A stretch of 17,803 bases of DNA. It comes from Pseudomonadota bacterium. Lineage in GTDB: Bacteria; Pseudomonadota; Gammaproteobacteria; Steroidobacterales; Steroidobacteraceae. Numbering within the stretch: position 1 is the first letter of the stretch; each line of letters opens with the position of its first letter. Both the position numbers and the translations under genes were made by a program. The stretch spans positions 1 through 17,803 of the forward strand of contig JAEWBG010000017.1 in NCBI GenBank assembly GCA_023391335.1. Reading direction: 5' to 3'. Below, piece by piece: positions 1 through 8,569 of the stretch. A model generated the notes under the pieces. That model had not been told where the DNA came from. It was given only the letters and a program-made list of their open reading frames with translations, and made no database searches.

Positions 1-16
1 CAATTCACCGCGCACG

Positions 17-868
17 ATGAATCCATCCAACGCACTGCCCCCCGATATTCAAGAGTGCGTTTCACGCGCCTTGCAAGAAGACGTCGGCGCGGGCGATCTC
101 ACCGCCAGTCTGATCCCTGCAGACAAGCAAGCACGGGCTCATCTCGTGACGCGCGAAGACGCGATTCTGTGCGGTACGGCATGGTTTGCGGAAGTCTTCC
201 GTCAACTCGATCCGAGCGTCCACATTCGTTGGCTTGCACATGATGGTGAGCGTGTTGCTGCGAATCAGCGCCTCTGCGAGATCGCAGGTCCAGCACGCGC
301 GATTCTTACGGGCGAACGCACCGCGCTGAACTTTCTGCAGCTACTGTCTGCAACGGCGACGACCACTCGGCACTATGCAGATGCGGTTGCTGGAACTCAG
401 TGCCGCATTCTCGATACACGCAAAACCATCCCTGGATTGCGCTTAGCGCAGAAATACGCAGTCGTATGCGGAGGCGGAACGAACCATCGCATCGGATTGT
501 TCGATGCCATTCTCGTCAAAGAGAACCACATTGCCGCCGCAGGCTCGATCGCCGCGGCAGTGGCAGCCGCTCGCAAACTTAACGATCGAGTGATGCTTGA
601 AGTCGAAGTCGAGAACTTCGACGAACTCAACCAAGCACTGGACGCGGGCGTCGATCGCATCTTGCTGGATAACTTCAGCCTCGATGACATGCGCCGCGCC
701 GTGTCCCTCACCCGCGCGCACCGCAATGCTCGCGTGGAACTCGAGGCGTCAGGAAATATGGCTTTGGAAGGCCTGCGCACCGTCGCCGAAACCGGAGTGG
801 ATTTCATTTCCGTTGGCGGCTTGACGAAGCACGTTCGCGCTGTGGATCTGTCGATGCGGTTTGAATGA
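17..868 (+). CDS. nadC: nicotinate-nucleotide pyrophosphorylase (carboxylating), quinolinate phosphoribosyltransferase
   Basis: This enzyme converts quinolinate and PRPP to nicotinate mononucleotide, CO2 and pyrophosphate in de novo NAD synthesis; it is cytosolic. The 283 residues are normal length and collinear with the family. Visible signatures are ERTALNFLQ (100-108), DTRKTIPGLR (133-142), the HR pair at 157-158, KEN (168-170), EVEVEN (195-200), LLDN (216-219), ELEASGN (241-247) and ISVGGLTK (264-271), which together line the quinolinate/PRPP site. The ATG at 17 places the usual N-terminal helix and EDVGAGDLT (21-29) correctly, although no clear Shine-Dalgarno lies in the 16 bases available upstream. 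The TGA at 866-868 is followed within three bases by a repeat element. The gene converges on the cyclic-di-GMP gene, with no functional link evident. Identification is secure. Confidence 0.97.
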   Translation: MNPSNALPPDIQECVSRALQEDVGAGDLTASLIPADKQARAHLVTREDAILCGTAWFAEVFRQLDPSVHIRWLAHDGERVAANQRLCEIAGPARAILTGERTALNFLQLLSATATTTRHYADAVAGTQCRILDTRKTIPGLRLAQKYAVVCGGGTNHRIGLFDAILVKENHIAAAGSIAAAVAAARKLNDRVMLEVEVENFDELNQALDAGVDRILLDNFSLDDMRRAVSLTRAHRNARVELEASGNMALEGLRTVAETGVDFISVGGLTKHVRAVDLSMRFE

Positions 869-1156
869 GACAGTCGGACGCAACACAAAGCGCACAAGGA
901 CATCCACAAAGAACACAAGGAGGAATTAGCCGCAGAGAACGCGCCGAAGAAAGTGTGAAGTTTCAGGTGTGAAGTGTGAACGGGGTTGCGTGGGCTCAAG
1001 AGCTCTCTCATTGCCTCCGACATCTCGACCGTGCACGGGAATTGGTGGGCTCTTTCAACTTCCTTTTTGTGTTCTGGCTTTCTCCTTGTGCTCTTTGTGT
1101 CCGTCCGATGTTGCCCTGTATTGCTCTGTGTGTTCTTTGTGTTACGTCCTATTTCT
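869..1156. repeat. family-1 nonamer inverted-arm intergenic element (copy A)
   Basis: The whole gap between the convergent stop codons of nadC and the GGDEF-EAL gene is repeat material. The left arm begins at 872 and has the core GACGCAACACAAAG at 877-890, followed by CACAAAG/CACAAGG units about 9 bases apart up to about 921. A second module containing CGCAGAGAACGCG (931-943) follows. The right half carries two inverted core copies, on the minus strand at 1135-1148 (GACGTAACACAAAG) and 1093-1105 (GACGGACACAAAG). Inside is a short heptamer run, GTGTGAA at 953-959, 967-973 and 974-980, with GTTTCAG between the first two. There is no convincing ORF and no transposase. Copy B at 7632-7780 shares the core, the orientation and the second module. 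Confidence 0.8.
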
Positions 1157-3832
1157 TCAACCCGCCGCCAGCTTCATCACGCGTTGAGGTGTGGCGATCC
1201 CATAGCCTTGGGCGTAGTCGACGCCGAGACTGCGTAGCATCTCGATGATTTCAGGATTCTCAGCGAACTCCGCAATCGTCTGCTTTCCCGTAAGATGCCC
1301 GATCTCATTGATCGACCGCACCATCTCGCGATCGATCGGATCGTGCAGGATTTCTTTGACGAAGCTGCCGTCGATCTTCAAGAAATCGACCGGGAAATGC
1401 TTCAGGTAACCGAACGACGACAAGCCCGTGCCGAAGTCGTCCAAGGCGAAGCGGCATCCGAGTTGTTTCAGCGACTGAATAAATCGATTGGCTTGAGAGA
1501 AGCTTGCGATAGCAGCCGTCTCGGTGATCTCAAAACAGATCTTCGATGCATCGATGCCGCTGCGATGGAAGTGATCGATCACGAACGGTAGGAACTTGTC
1601 GTCACCGAGGCTTTGACCGGACAAGTTGATCGAACACATCGCCAGCTTCTCGCGCTCATCGGCTTCGGACACCAACCAGCGCAAGGCGTGTTCGATCATC
1701 CAGCGATCGATGTTCGGCGTCAGGCCATAGCGCTCGGCCGCAGCAATGAACTGATCCGGCGAGACGATCTTACCGGCCTCATCGCGCATGCGAAGCAAGA
1801 GTTCGTAATGAAGGCCCGGATGCGGCTCTTGCAGCGGCTGAATAACTTGCCGATAGATTTCGAACCGACCGTCCTCGAGCGCGTTATTGATGCGAGCGGC
1901 CCATTGCATCTCGCGCCGACGTCGCATCAGATCGATATCGTTTTCTTGGAAGCTGTAAATTCGATTGCGTCCGCTTTCCTTCGCCGCCGCACACGCGCTG
2001 TCGGCGGCAGAGAGTACTGCGGCTACGTCTTCGTTCTCCGGCGACAACGGCACTACGCCGATGCTCGCGCCCAAGCGGAACGTGCGCTCTTCCCAAACGA
2101 ACTTGTAGTTGCGAATCGCCTCTCGCAGCGCCTCGGCATTGCGAATGGCTTCTTCGAGCGAGCAGCTCTCGAGCAACACGCCAAACTCATCGCCGCCCAG
2201 ACGCGCAACGGTGTCGCGCCAGCGGATCTTGGATTTCAGCAAGGCACCGACCTGGCCGAGCAATGCATCGCCGGCACTGTGCCCGCAGTTGTCATTGATG
2301 ATCTTGAATTGATCGAGATCGATATGGCACAGCGCATAAGACGCTTCTCGTGCTCGGGCGCTTTTCAGGGCGCGTTCCAGGCGCGATTCGAATTCGCGTC
2401 GATTCACGAGCCCAGTGAGAATGTCGTGACTGGCGTGGTACGACAGCTTGCGATTGAGCTCGCGGCTCTCGCTCACGTCATGAAACACCAGCACGCCACC
2501 GGAGACGTTGCCGGCACCATCGCGAATCGGCGAGGCGCAACTCTCGATGTAGAGCTCGTTGCCGTCGCGGCGAATGAGCAGCATGGGGCGCACCGACTTG
2601 ATCGCACGCGTGCGGCGAATCGCCACGGCCAGTGGATTTTCCAGCGGCTCGCAGGTTTCTTCGTGGAAGCTGCGGAAGATTTCGTCGACCAGCCTGCCCT
2701 GCGCATGCTCCAGGCGCCAGCCGGTCAGCTGCTCGGCAACCGGATTCAAGTATTCGATGCGGCACTTGGAGTCGGTCGTGATGACGCCATCGCCGATGGA
2801 CTGCAGCGTGATCTGTGCGCTTTCCTTCTCTTTGAATAAGGCCTCTTCGAACAACTTGCGTTCGGTCACGTCGAGATCGACACCGACGATACGTCGCGGC
2901 CTTCCTGCCACATCCAGGCTGGCCTTGGCTCGACTAATCACCCACAGCCACACTCCATCGCGATGCTTCAGACGATGAACGCTTTCGAACATGGGCTCTT
3001 TGCCGGACAAGTGATCGCGAAGCGCAGCGTGGACGCGCTCCACATCCTCCGGATGTAACAGGTCTTGCCAATCAGCGAGCGGCGCAATTTCGTCGTCCGA
3101 GTACCCCAGCATCGACTTCCATCGCGGCGAAAAGTACGTCGTCTTGCGATCCAAATCGAAGTCCCAAAGGCCGTCATTCGCGCCGTGCAACGCCAAGGCG
3201 TCGCGCTCTTCGAGCTGGTGGAAGTGCCGCTTATAACGAAGCCGCTCAAGACCGGTTGCGTAGCTCGAACCGAGCAACTTCAACATCAGATGCAGATTCG
3301 CATCCCAACTCTCGCGAGGCCGCGTGGAGCACAGAGCAATGAAGCCTTGAATGCGCCCTTGGATCGCAACTCCGAGAACCAGAGCGGCGCCGATCTGCAA
3401 TTCCGCAAATCGACCCGCTTCAGGTGCCAGTTCGCGTCGTGGTTGCGCCGTATCGCGAATCTCGACCACACGCAGATGCTCGAGGCGATCGCGCAAATAC
3501 GGCAGCCGCTCGAGTGGCTCGCCGCGCAAGGTCTCTGGGTTGAAACTGGCAAAGAGGCCAGCTGCGGCCACAACGTTCGCAATGGTTGCGTTCTCAGCAT
3601 CGAAGGTCGCGAAGAAAATGGCATCGAGACCCGCAGCTTCGCGCAAGGATTCGAGATTCTCGCGAATCGGACCGTCGCCCTCTTCGTCGATGATGTTCTG
3701 AAAATCGATCGCGGCCTTGGTTAGAAGAACGTCCAGGCCCGGCTTTGATTTGCGAGTTCGAGGGCGCGCGGCGAAGAGCGTGTCGCCGCTAGGTGCGGAA
3801 GGCGGAACTGGCTCGTTGGGATTGCTGGCCAT
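1157..3832 (-). CDS. PAS-PAS-GGDEF-EAL cyclic-di-GMP signalling protein
   Basis: This 891-residue cytosolic protein has no evident membrane segment. Order: a GAF-like N-terminal sensor (about 35-200, ends in a helix), PAS/PAC domain 1 (about 205-325, ends GVDLDVTERK), PAS 2 (about 335-455), GGDEF (about 460-630) and EAL (about 640-885). The diguanylate cyclase motif is intact, GGDEF at 546-550, with an RxxD inhibitory site at 537-540. The phosphodiesterase half keeps the expected catalytic set: E677 (in ELL rather than EAL), N736, E768, DD 798-799, K819, E855 and Q875. Both activities are therefore possible; which dominates cannot be read from sequence. The ATG at 3832 is the first in frame, and I see no strong Shine-Dalgarno. 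The gene stands alone. Its TGA (1157-1159) abuts repeat copy A. Ligands of the sensor domains are unknown. Confidence 0.93.
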   Translation of the reverse strand: MASNPNEPVPPSAPSGDTLFAARPRTRKSKPGLDVLLTKAAIDFQNIIDEEGDGPIRENLESLREAAGLDAIFFATFDAENATIANVVAAAGLFASFNPETLRGEPLERLPYLRDRLEHLRVVEIRDTAQPRRELAPEAGRFAELQIGAALVLGVAIQGRIQGFIALCSTRPRESWDANLHLMLKLLGSSYATGLERLRYKRHFHQLEERDALALHGANDGLWDFDLDRKTTYFSPRWKSMLGYSDDEIAPLADWQDLLHPEDVERVHAALRDHLSGKEPMFESVHRLKHRDGVWLWVISRAKASLDVAGRPRRIVGVDLDVTERKLFEEALFKEKESAQITLQSIGDGVITTDSKCRIEYLNPVAEQLTGWRLEHAQGRLVDEIFRSFHEETCEPLENPLAVAIRRTRAIKSVRPMLLIRRDGNELYIESCASPIRDGAGNVSGGVLVFHDVSESRELNRKLSYHASHDILTGLVNRREFESRLERALKSARAREASYALCHIDLDQFKIINDNCGHSAGDALLGQVGALLKSKIRWRDTVARLGGDEFGVLLESCSLEEAIRNAEALREAIRNYKFVWEERTFRLGASIGVVPLSPENEDVAAVLSAADSACAAAKESGRNRIYSFQENDIDLMRRRREMQWAARINNALEDGRFEIYRQVIQPLQEPHPGLHYELLLRMRDEAGKIVSPDQFIAAAERYGLTPNIDRWMIEHALRWLVSEADEREKLAMCSINLSGQSLGDDKFLPFVIDHFHRSGIDASKICFEITETAAIASFSQANRFIQSLKQLGCRFALDDFGTGLSSFGYLKHFPVDFLKIDGSFVKEILHDPIDREMVRSINEIGHLTGKQTIAEFAENPEIIEMLRSLGVDYAQGYGIATPQRVMKLAAG

Positions 3833-4153
3833 GGTTCACACCGCATCGGATCAGCGGAAGGAATTCCGCAGAACGCTCGCGGCAATGACGTCATCGACGC
3901 GCCGAATGAACAGCGCATCCATGTTGTTGAACCAACAGTGGCGGAGGCCAGATCCCCGCATTGCAATTCCCTCCCACTTTGCCGCGCAAACCCTCATGAA
4001 TTATGGAAATTGGGGGCTACGGCAAGGCGGGCCGATTGTGGCACAGCGCTGCAGATGAAACCAAGCTCACATCGGCGGCGATGTCGTCATTGCGGACCAT
4101 CGAAAGAGGAAAATCGAGATCGACTGATCTCAACTCTGCAGGTCCAGATTCAC
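3833..4153. other. intergenic region upstream of the GGDEF-EAL gene
   Basis: About 320 bases separate the GGDEF-EAL start from the stop of the ArnT-like gene; both genes are on the minus strand. Open frames here are short, overlap the flanking genes and resemble no protein I recognise, so I call none. The only AT-rich patch is around 4000-4015, where the minus strand reads CATAAT. It could be part of a promoter for the GGDEF-EAL gene, but no good -35 partner at normal spacing is visible. No hairpin with a T-tract was found. Confidence 0.4.
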
Positions 4154-5878
4154 CTACGAGCGCGGCGGCGAATAGGTTCTCGCTGCACTCACCGAACCGC
4201 GAGCTGCGCATTCCGGATCGGCTCTCCCCGAAACGACAAACCATTCCAAACTATTCGCTTCGTCGATTTCGGAGGCTTGTGCACTGCCAAAGCAACGTTG
4301 GCGTGTTTTCGACTCGATCACCACCGCTCGGCCCGGGGCCGCATTCAACCAGGCTGCCGCATCGTTCGCTTCTTGGTCAGCCTCGCGCCAACGCGCATGA
4401 CCGAAGTTCACGAGCGGTCGCGTGATGTACAACAGGTACTGCTCTTTGTATCCCGCGATCCCGACCTCCTTGAAGCCCGCGGTGCGCGCTTCCAGAGTTT
4501 GTACGAACGCACGGCCGGAGCGGGCGTCGTTCATCGTCGGATTGACCGCAAAGCTCACGACCAGCAATGCAGCCCCGATGCTCATGAAAAAGGCAGCAAA
4601 CCCGTAACGCACTCGCGCAATCAAACAGCACAGCGTCGCGCTCACGCCGATGGCAAGCAAAGGCGGCACCACATCGATGTCATAGCTCTCGATCAGTTCA
4701 GCTCGTTGGGCGCTCTTTATCGACAACACCACGCCGGCGATCAGCGTGACGCCTGCCAGCAGCGCGGCGATTGCAAAGAGCAAGCGGCGTGGGCCCGCCT
4801 TCTCTGCGAGGTCCCGTAAGAACGGAGCAATCGCGACCACCAATGCAGGAACCGCTGGCAACACGTACACACCGCGCTTGCCGCTGCTGAAACTAAAGAA
4901 CAGCACGACGAGCACGACCCAAGTGAGTGGCAGCAACACGCGCAAGTCTCGAGCCTTCACTCGTTCTCGCCAGGGCTTGATCAGCCAAGGAACGAGCGCT
5001 GTGAGCGGCAGCCACAACCCGGGAATCACCGAAACGATGAAGTAGTAAAACGGCTCGCGATGATGCCAAGCCGATGCGTATCGGTTCACCGTCTGCTTGA
5101 ACAGGATGTTGTCGCGGTAGGCTGCGATCGCAGGATCGTGCAGAGCTGCGACCAGCATCGGCACCAGCCACACGCTCACTGCTGCGAGCAGTGCGAGCGG
5201 TCCTATTGCCCACTTCCACTTTGGCCCCAGCGGTTGACGCGAACGGTCTTTGCGGGCGTAAACGGCGTATGGAATCAGGATCAGTAGCGGTAGGAATCCA
5301 ACGCCTTTCGTGATGATTCCTAATCCGGCTGCGGCCCAGCCGACGTAGTACCAGCGCCAAGCGGGACCCGCGAGCAAGTGACGCAGGAATCCGTACAACC
5401 CCAACGTCGTCCAAAAGCACAGCGTCGCATCGATCTGCGCCTGACGTGCTTGCCAGACAAACTGAAGCGTTGCGAGCAGCGCGAGGCCTGCATGCAAGGC
5501 CACTTCACGATTCCACAAGCGCTTAGCAAGATCGTAGACGAGCAAGACGCAGCCCATTCCCGCAAGCAGCGAAGGCAGCAGGAAGGCAACTCGCAATGAA
5601 TGCGTCAGTACCAGAAAGGCACTGATCATCCAGAAGAACAGCGGCGGCTTGTCGGCGTACAGATCGCCGCCTACCTGAGGAATCAACCATTGACCCGTGG
5701 CAACCATGTCGCGAGCGACCAAAGCAAACCTCGGTTCATCCGCCGGCCATGGATCGCGCAAGCCGATGCCCGTTGCGATCAGCAGCAACGACAATCCGAT
5801 AAGCCAATAAAGATCGAGTCGCTCATCGCTGTGACCAGTGCGGCCTGGACGCAGCAACGCTGCCAGCAAACCATTCAT
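4154..5878 (-). CDS. ArnT-like GT-C membrane glycosyltransferase (PMT/GT83 family)
   Basis: This is an integral membrane glycosyltransferase of the dolichyl-phosphate-mannose-protein mannosyltransferase/ArnT superfamily, expected to move a sugar from a polyprenyl-phosphate donor to a lipid or protein acceptor on the periplasmic side. From the ATG at 5878 it is 574 residues. After the first membrane helix comes the acidic motif DEPRF (47-51), and KPPL follows at 77-80; both are typical of the first periplasmic loop. Many hydrophobic segments follow, then a soluble C-terminal domain of about 120 residues. An in-frame ATG at 5956 would add 26 unlikely residues, whereas the ATG at 5878 overlaps the TGA of the upstream GT2 gene as ATGA. 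The two genes are translationally coupled and probably form a donor-synthase/transferase pair. The acceptor is unknown; aminoarabinose transfer to lipid A is one possibility, but the other arn genes are not here. Confidence 0.88.
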   Translation of the reverse strand: MNGLLAALLRPGRTGHSDERLDLYWLIGLSLLLIATGIGLRDPWPADEPRFALVARDMVATGQWLIPQVGGDLYADKPPLFFWMISAFLVLTHSLRVAFLLPSLLAGMGCVLLVYDLAKRLWNREVALHAGLALLATLQFVWQARQAQIDATLCFWTTLGLYGFLRHLLAGPAWRWYYVGWAAAGLGIITKGVGFLPLLILIPYAVYARKDRSRQPLGPKWKWAIGPLALLAAVSVWLVPMLVAALHDPAIAAYRDNILFKQTVNRYASAWHHREPFYYFIVSVIPGLWLPLTALVPWLIKPWRERVKARDLRVLLPLTWVVLVVLFFSFSSGKRGVYVLPAVPALVVAIAPFLRDLAEKAGPRRLLFAIAALLAGVTLIAGVVLSIKSAQRAELIESYDIDVVPPLLAIGVSATLCCLIARVRYGFAAFFMSIGAALLVVSFAVNPTMNDARSGRAFVQTLEARTAGFKEVGIAGYKEQYLLYITRPLVNFGHARWREADQEANDAAAWLNAAPGRAVVIESKTRQRCFGSAQASEIDEANSLEWFVVSGRADPECAARGSVSAARTYSPPRS

Positions 5879-6591
5879 TGTTCGGTGACTTGGACGCGCG
5901 GCGGATTGCGCTTGATCAGCCAGCGCACGCCGAACAAATCGACGATACCGACCCACAATCGATTGTTCACACCGTATTTCGATTGCCCACGCACGCGGGG
6001 GCGATGTCTGACGGGCACGGAAATCACGCGCGAACCTGCACGTTGAAACAGCGCAGGCAAGAAACGGTGCATGTGATTGAAGCGTGGCAACTCGAGGAAA
6101 GTCTCACGATGCATGAGCTTGATGCCGCAGCCCGTATCGGGAGTGCCATCGTGCAACAAGGAGGCACGTACGGAATTCGCAACGCGTGAGGACACTTTGC
6201 GCACCCATGTGTCTTTGCGTGTGGTGCGATTGCCCATGATGAGCTTCAACCCAGCGTCCGCTTTAGCGAGTTCTGCAAGCAAAAGCGGGATATCGGCCGG
6301 ATCGTTCTGACCATCGCCATCGAGAGTTGCAATCCAATCCGCCTTGGCCATGCGCACGCCAGTATGAACTGCGGCACTCTGGCCGCTGCGCTTGGAATGC
6401 TGGATGAGACGAATTTGTGGGATGGAGGCACGAGCTGCACGAACTTGCGCAGCCGTTGTGTCCGTGCTGCCGTCGTCTACGAAGATGATCTCGAACGGCT
6501 GATGGGCGACCAACGCTGCAGAGATTTCCTGCGCGAGGGGCAACACGTTTTCCGCCTCGTTGCAGACGGGAATGACGACGGACAGCTTCAT
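5875..6591 (-). CDS. GT2 polyprenyl-phosphate glycosyltransferase (DPM1/ArnC-like)
   Basis: This family 2 glycosyltransferase of 238 residues should charge undecaprenyl phosphate with a nucleotide sugar on the cytoplasmic face. The N-terminus MKLSVVIPVCNEAENV is the standard GT-A opening. DDGSTD (39-44) and DGDGQNDP (91-98) supply the nucleotide- and metal-binding acidic residues, and the later segments TGCGIKL and KYGVNNR fit the DPM1/ArnC group. The protein lacks the two C-terminal transmembrane helices of ArnC and ends in a short hydrophobic/basic tail, like soluble DPM1. The ATG at 6591 is chosen because a start at 6627 would prefix 12 non-conserved residues. Its stop overlaps the ATG of the GT-C gene, which likely uses its product. 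It is divergent from the CDF exporter with 83 bases between starts. Confidence 0.92.
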   Translation of the reverse strand: MKLSVVIPVCNEAENVLPLAQEISAALVAHQPFEIIFVDDGSTDTTAAQVRAARASIPQIRLIQHSKRSGQSAAVHTGVRMAKADWIATLDGDGQNDPADIPLLLAELAKADAGLKLIMGNRTTRKDTWVRKVSSRVANSVRASLLHDGTPDTGCGIKLMHRETFLELPRFNHMHRFLPALFQRAGSRVISVPVRHRPRVRGQSKYGVNNRLWVGIVDLFGVRWLIKRNPPRVQVTEQ

Positions 6592-6674
6592 AAGGCGCGG
6601 CAGTATAGCCAAAGATGCCGCTCGCAATCGGCTTACTCACTTGTAATGGCGGGCAACTCACCTATCCTCACCCC

Positions 6675-7667
6675 ATGCCCGAACATCGACACGAGCACCG
6701 CCACGATCATGACCATGATCGTCATGGAGGATCGCATTCCAGTCACGCGCACGATCACGCGGAGGGTCAGAGCGCACGCGTACTCGCCTGGGCTTTTGCG
6801 CTCACCGCTCTTTTTATGTTGGTGGAGGCGATCGGCGGCGTTCTGGCGCATTCCCTGGCGGTCGTTGCCGATGCCGGACACATGTTGACCGACGCAGCGT
6901 CTCTCGCCCTCGCCTGGTCAGCAACTCACCTCGCGCGGCGGCCCGCAGATCGTAAACGCTCGTTCGGGTATCAACGCCTGCGCGTCATCGCCACCTTTGT
7001 AAACGGCTGCGCTTTGCTCTTCATTGTCGTTTGGATCGTCGCCGAAGCCCTCGGCCGTCTGCTCCATCCAGTCGAGGTGAACGCCAAGGCCATGCTATTG
7101 CTCGGTGCGATCGGACTCGCCGTGAACATCATCGTGTTCACGATGTTGCGACGCGAAGGCGATCACGACATGAATGTCGCCGCGACCACCCTCCACGTGA
7201 TCGGCGACCTACTCGGATCGGTAGCCGCCATCGCCGCTGCCGCCGTGATCCTGTGGACCGGATGGCTCAGGATCGATCCGCTGCTATCGATGCTGGTGAG
7301 CGCGCTCGTGGTACGCAGCGCGATCGCGTTGGTGCGGCGTTCTGCTCACATCCTGATGGAGGGTACGCCGGACTGGCTGGACGTCGTCGAATTGCGCCGC
7401 ACGCTTGAAGAACACATTCCAGCAGTGCGCGATGTCCACCATGTTCACGCGTGGCAAGTCGGCCCGCATGAAACGCTGCTCACGATGCATGCGTCAGTGG
7501 TCGAAGGCGCGAATCACGCCGCCGTGTTACGCGAAGCACAGCATGTCTTGAGCGATCGATACGGCATCACCCATGCGACGATTCAGATCGAAACCGAACC
7601 GTGCGGGGATGAGTGCGGGCCGGGCGAGGAGAGTCGGACGCAACACAAAGAACACAAAGAACTGTAA
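6675..7667 (+). CDS. cation diffusion facilitator, Zn2+ (Co/Cd) efflux transporter
   Basis: This inner-membrane metal/proton antiporter of the CDF family (ZitB/CzcD type) has 330 residues. A histidine- and aspartate-rich cytoplasmic N-terminus (residues 3-28) is followed by six membrane helices. The transport site has the zinc-type HD/HD set: H69 and D73 in helix 2 (ADAGHMLTD), H174 and D178 in helix 5 (HVIGD). A C-terminal cytoplasmic ferredoxin-like domain carries VHHVHAW. The ATG at 6675 opens directly on the His-rich stretch; an in-frame ATG at 6615 adds 20 unremarkable residues and cannot be excluded. The last 11 codons (SRTQHKEHKEL plus TAA) lie inside repeat copy B, so the tail is not family sequence. 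No metal-responsive regulator is adjacent; the nearest regulator is the Fur-like gene 1.2 kb away. Confidence 0.94.
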   Translation: MPEHRHEHRHDHDHDRHGGSHSSHAHDHAEGQSARVLAWAFALTALFMLVEAIGGVLAHSLAVVADAGHMLTDAASLALAWSATHLARRPADRKRSFGYQRLRVIATFVNGCALLFIVVWIVAEALGRLLHPVEVNAKAMLLLGAIGLAVNIIVFTMLRREGDHDMNVAATTLHVIGDLLGSVAAIAAAAVILWTGWLRIDPLLSMLVSALVVRSAIALVRRSAHILMEGTPDWLDVVELRRTLEEHIPAVRDVHHVHAWQVGPHETLLTMHASVVEGANHAAVLREAQHVLSDRYGITHATIQIETEPCGDECGPGEESRTQHKEHKEL

Positions 7668-7780
7668 AAATTCTGCTGAGAGAAAAGAATCAAATGGCGT
7701 TGATGCGAGAAGGGTCGCGCCGCATTCTCTGCGTACGTTTTAGCCTAAAGAATCTTTGTGCGCTTTGTGTTGCGTCTTAT
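7632..7780. repeat. family-1 nonamer inverted-arm element (copy B) inside two convergent 3' ends
   Basis: The left arm starts at 7632, has the core GACGCAACACAAAG at 7637-7650 and continues with a second CACAAAG unit 9 bases on. The right arm has the same 14-base core, perfectly conserved, on the minus strand at 7763-7776. The second module CGCAGAGAATGCG reads on the minus strand at 7721-7733 and differs from copy A by one base. The arms enclose about 110 bases. Unlike copy A, both arms are translated: the left arm encodes the CDF tail TQHKEHKEL and the right arm encodes the DUF374 tail TQHKAHKDSLG, in the same phase of the repeat. No transposase is present. Confidence 0.82.
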
Positions 7781-8513
7781 CCCCTTCTCTACCCACCTGA
7801 GCGGCCGCATGGCGAAATAGTTCAAGCAGCTTCGCTTCGACTTCGCGCTGTGCCGCTTCCATCTGCACATCGTCCATGCGGCGCGGAGGAAAATAAGGTT
7901 CGCCGATGGCAATGTGGATCTTAGAGAACGGGCTCGGGATCACGAACTTGTCCCACGTCCGCAGCAACGTCGCTGGCCGGGCCGCGTAAGCAATGGGGAT
8001 CACTGGCTTGCCGGAAATCTGCGCCGCAAAAATCGCGCCTGGTTTCAGCTTGAATCGTGGACCACGCGGACCGTCCGGAGTGATCGCAGGCGAGATGCCC
8101 TCTTTGACGATGGCTTGATGCACCCCACGAACTGCGCGCACACCCGTGTAGGAACCAGACCCACGCACGACGTGACAACCATAGAGATTGGCCAACATCG
8201 TGGGCGCCTCCCCATCCACGGACGGAGAAATCATGAAGCCCGGCTTCATGCCTGGAATGAATCCCGCAGCCATGAACCGACCCAGGATGAGCAGATGCTG
8301 GTGCCAGAAGACCGGCACGACTGAGCCGTACTCGCGCATCACCTCGATCAGACGCTCTCGCCCTGAAAGGCGAATCCGACTCGTACGCCAGATCGTCTCC
8401 AGGATGCCCGATCCCAGCAGCACCGCGGCGCGATACATGATCAGACGGCTACGCGTGAGCCGGCGACGCGACTTCGTGCTGGGACCTGCGGTGGGCGAAA
8501 CGTTGCCTGTCAC
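7740..8513 (-). CDS. DUF374 lysophospholipid acyltransferase-family protein
   Basis: This membrane-associated acyltransferase of the PlsC-like DUF374 group (257 residues) probably acylates a lipid or lipid A-type substrate; the true substrate is not established for the group. The helix around 25-45 may anchor it. Family marks are VPVFWHQHLL (67-74) near the catalytic region, SPSVDGE (97-103), RGSG (117-120) and the strongly conserved TPDGPRGPR (145-153). The GTG start at 8513 is the most upstream reasonable one and has a weak AGGT about 10 bases before it; an internal ATG at residue 26 is possible. The final segment DKTQHKAHKDSLG is translated from repeat copy B and is unlikely to be ancestral. 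It lies downstream of tRNA-Thr, separated from it by a hairpin. Confidence 0.88.
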   Translation of the reverse strand: MTGNVSPTAGPSTKSRRRLTRSRLIMYRAAVLLGSGILETIWRTSRIRLSGRERLIEVMREYGSVVPVFWHQHLLILGRFMAAGFIPGMKPGFMISPSVDGEAPTMLANLYGCHVVRGSGSYTGVRAVRGVHQAIVKEGISPAITPDGPRGPRFKLKPGAIFAAQISGKPVIPIAYAARPATLLRTWDKFVIPSPFSKIHIAIGEPYFPPRRMDDVQMEAAQREVEAKLLELFRHAAAQVGREGDKTQHKAHKDSLG

Positions 8514-8569
8514 TCGTGCACTACCTGGAATTGGCCCCAGCGCTGCGCGCTTTTTTGGCCCGTAAATGC

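Noticed and set aside
397..1023. Open frame of 208 codons on the minus strand opposite nadC
   Set aside because: Most of it mirrors nadC and its N-terminal part runs through the repeat element; the composition is serine/arginine-rich and not protein-like.
869..1156. Repeat array considered as CRISPR
   Set aside because: Units are 7-9 bases, inverted and without regular unique spacers, and there are no cas genes.
1613..2839. Open frame of 408 codons on the plus strand
   Set aside because: It lies wholly antisense to the GGDEF-EAL gene, whose domains and catalytic residues are clear. Long antisense frames are expected at this GC content, and the translation has no recognisable domain.
3938..4819. 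Open frame of 293 codons on the plus strand
   Set aside because: It is antisense to the ArnT-like gene, low complexity in arginine, glutamine and histidine, and has no motif.
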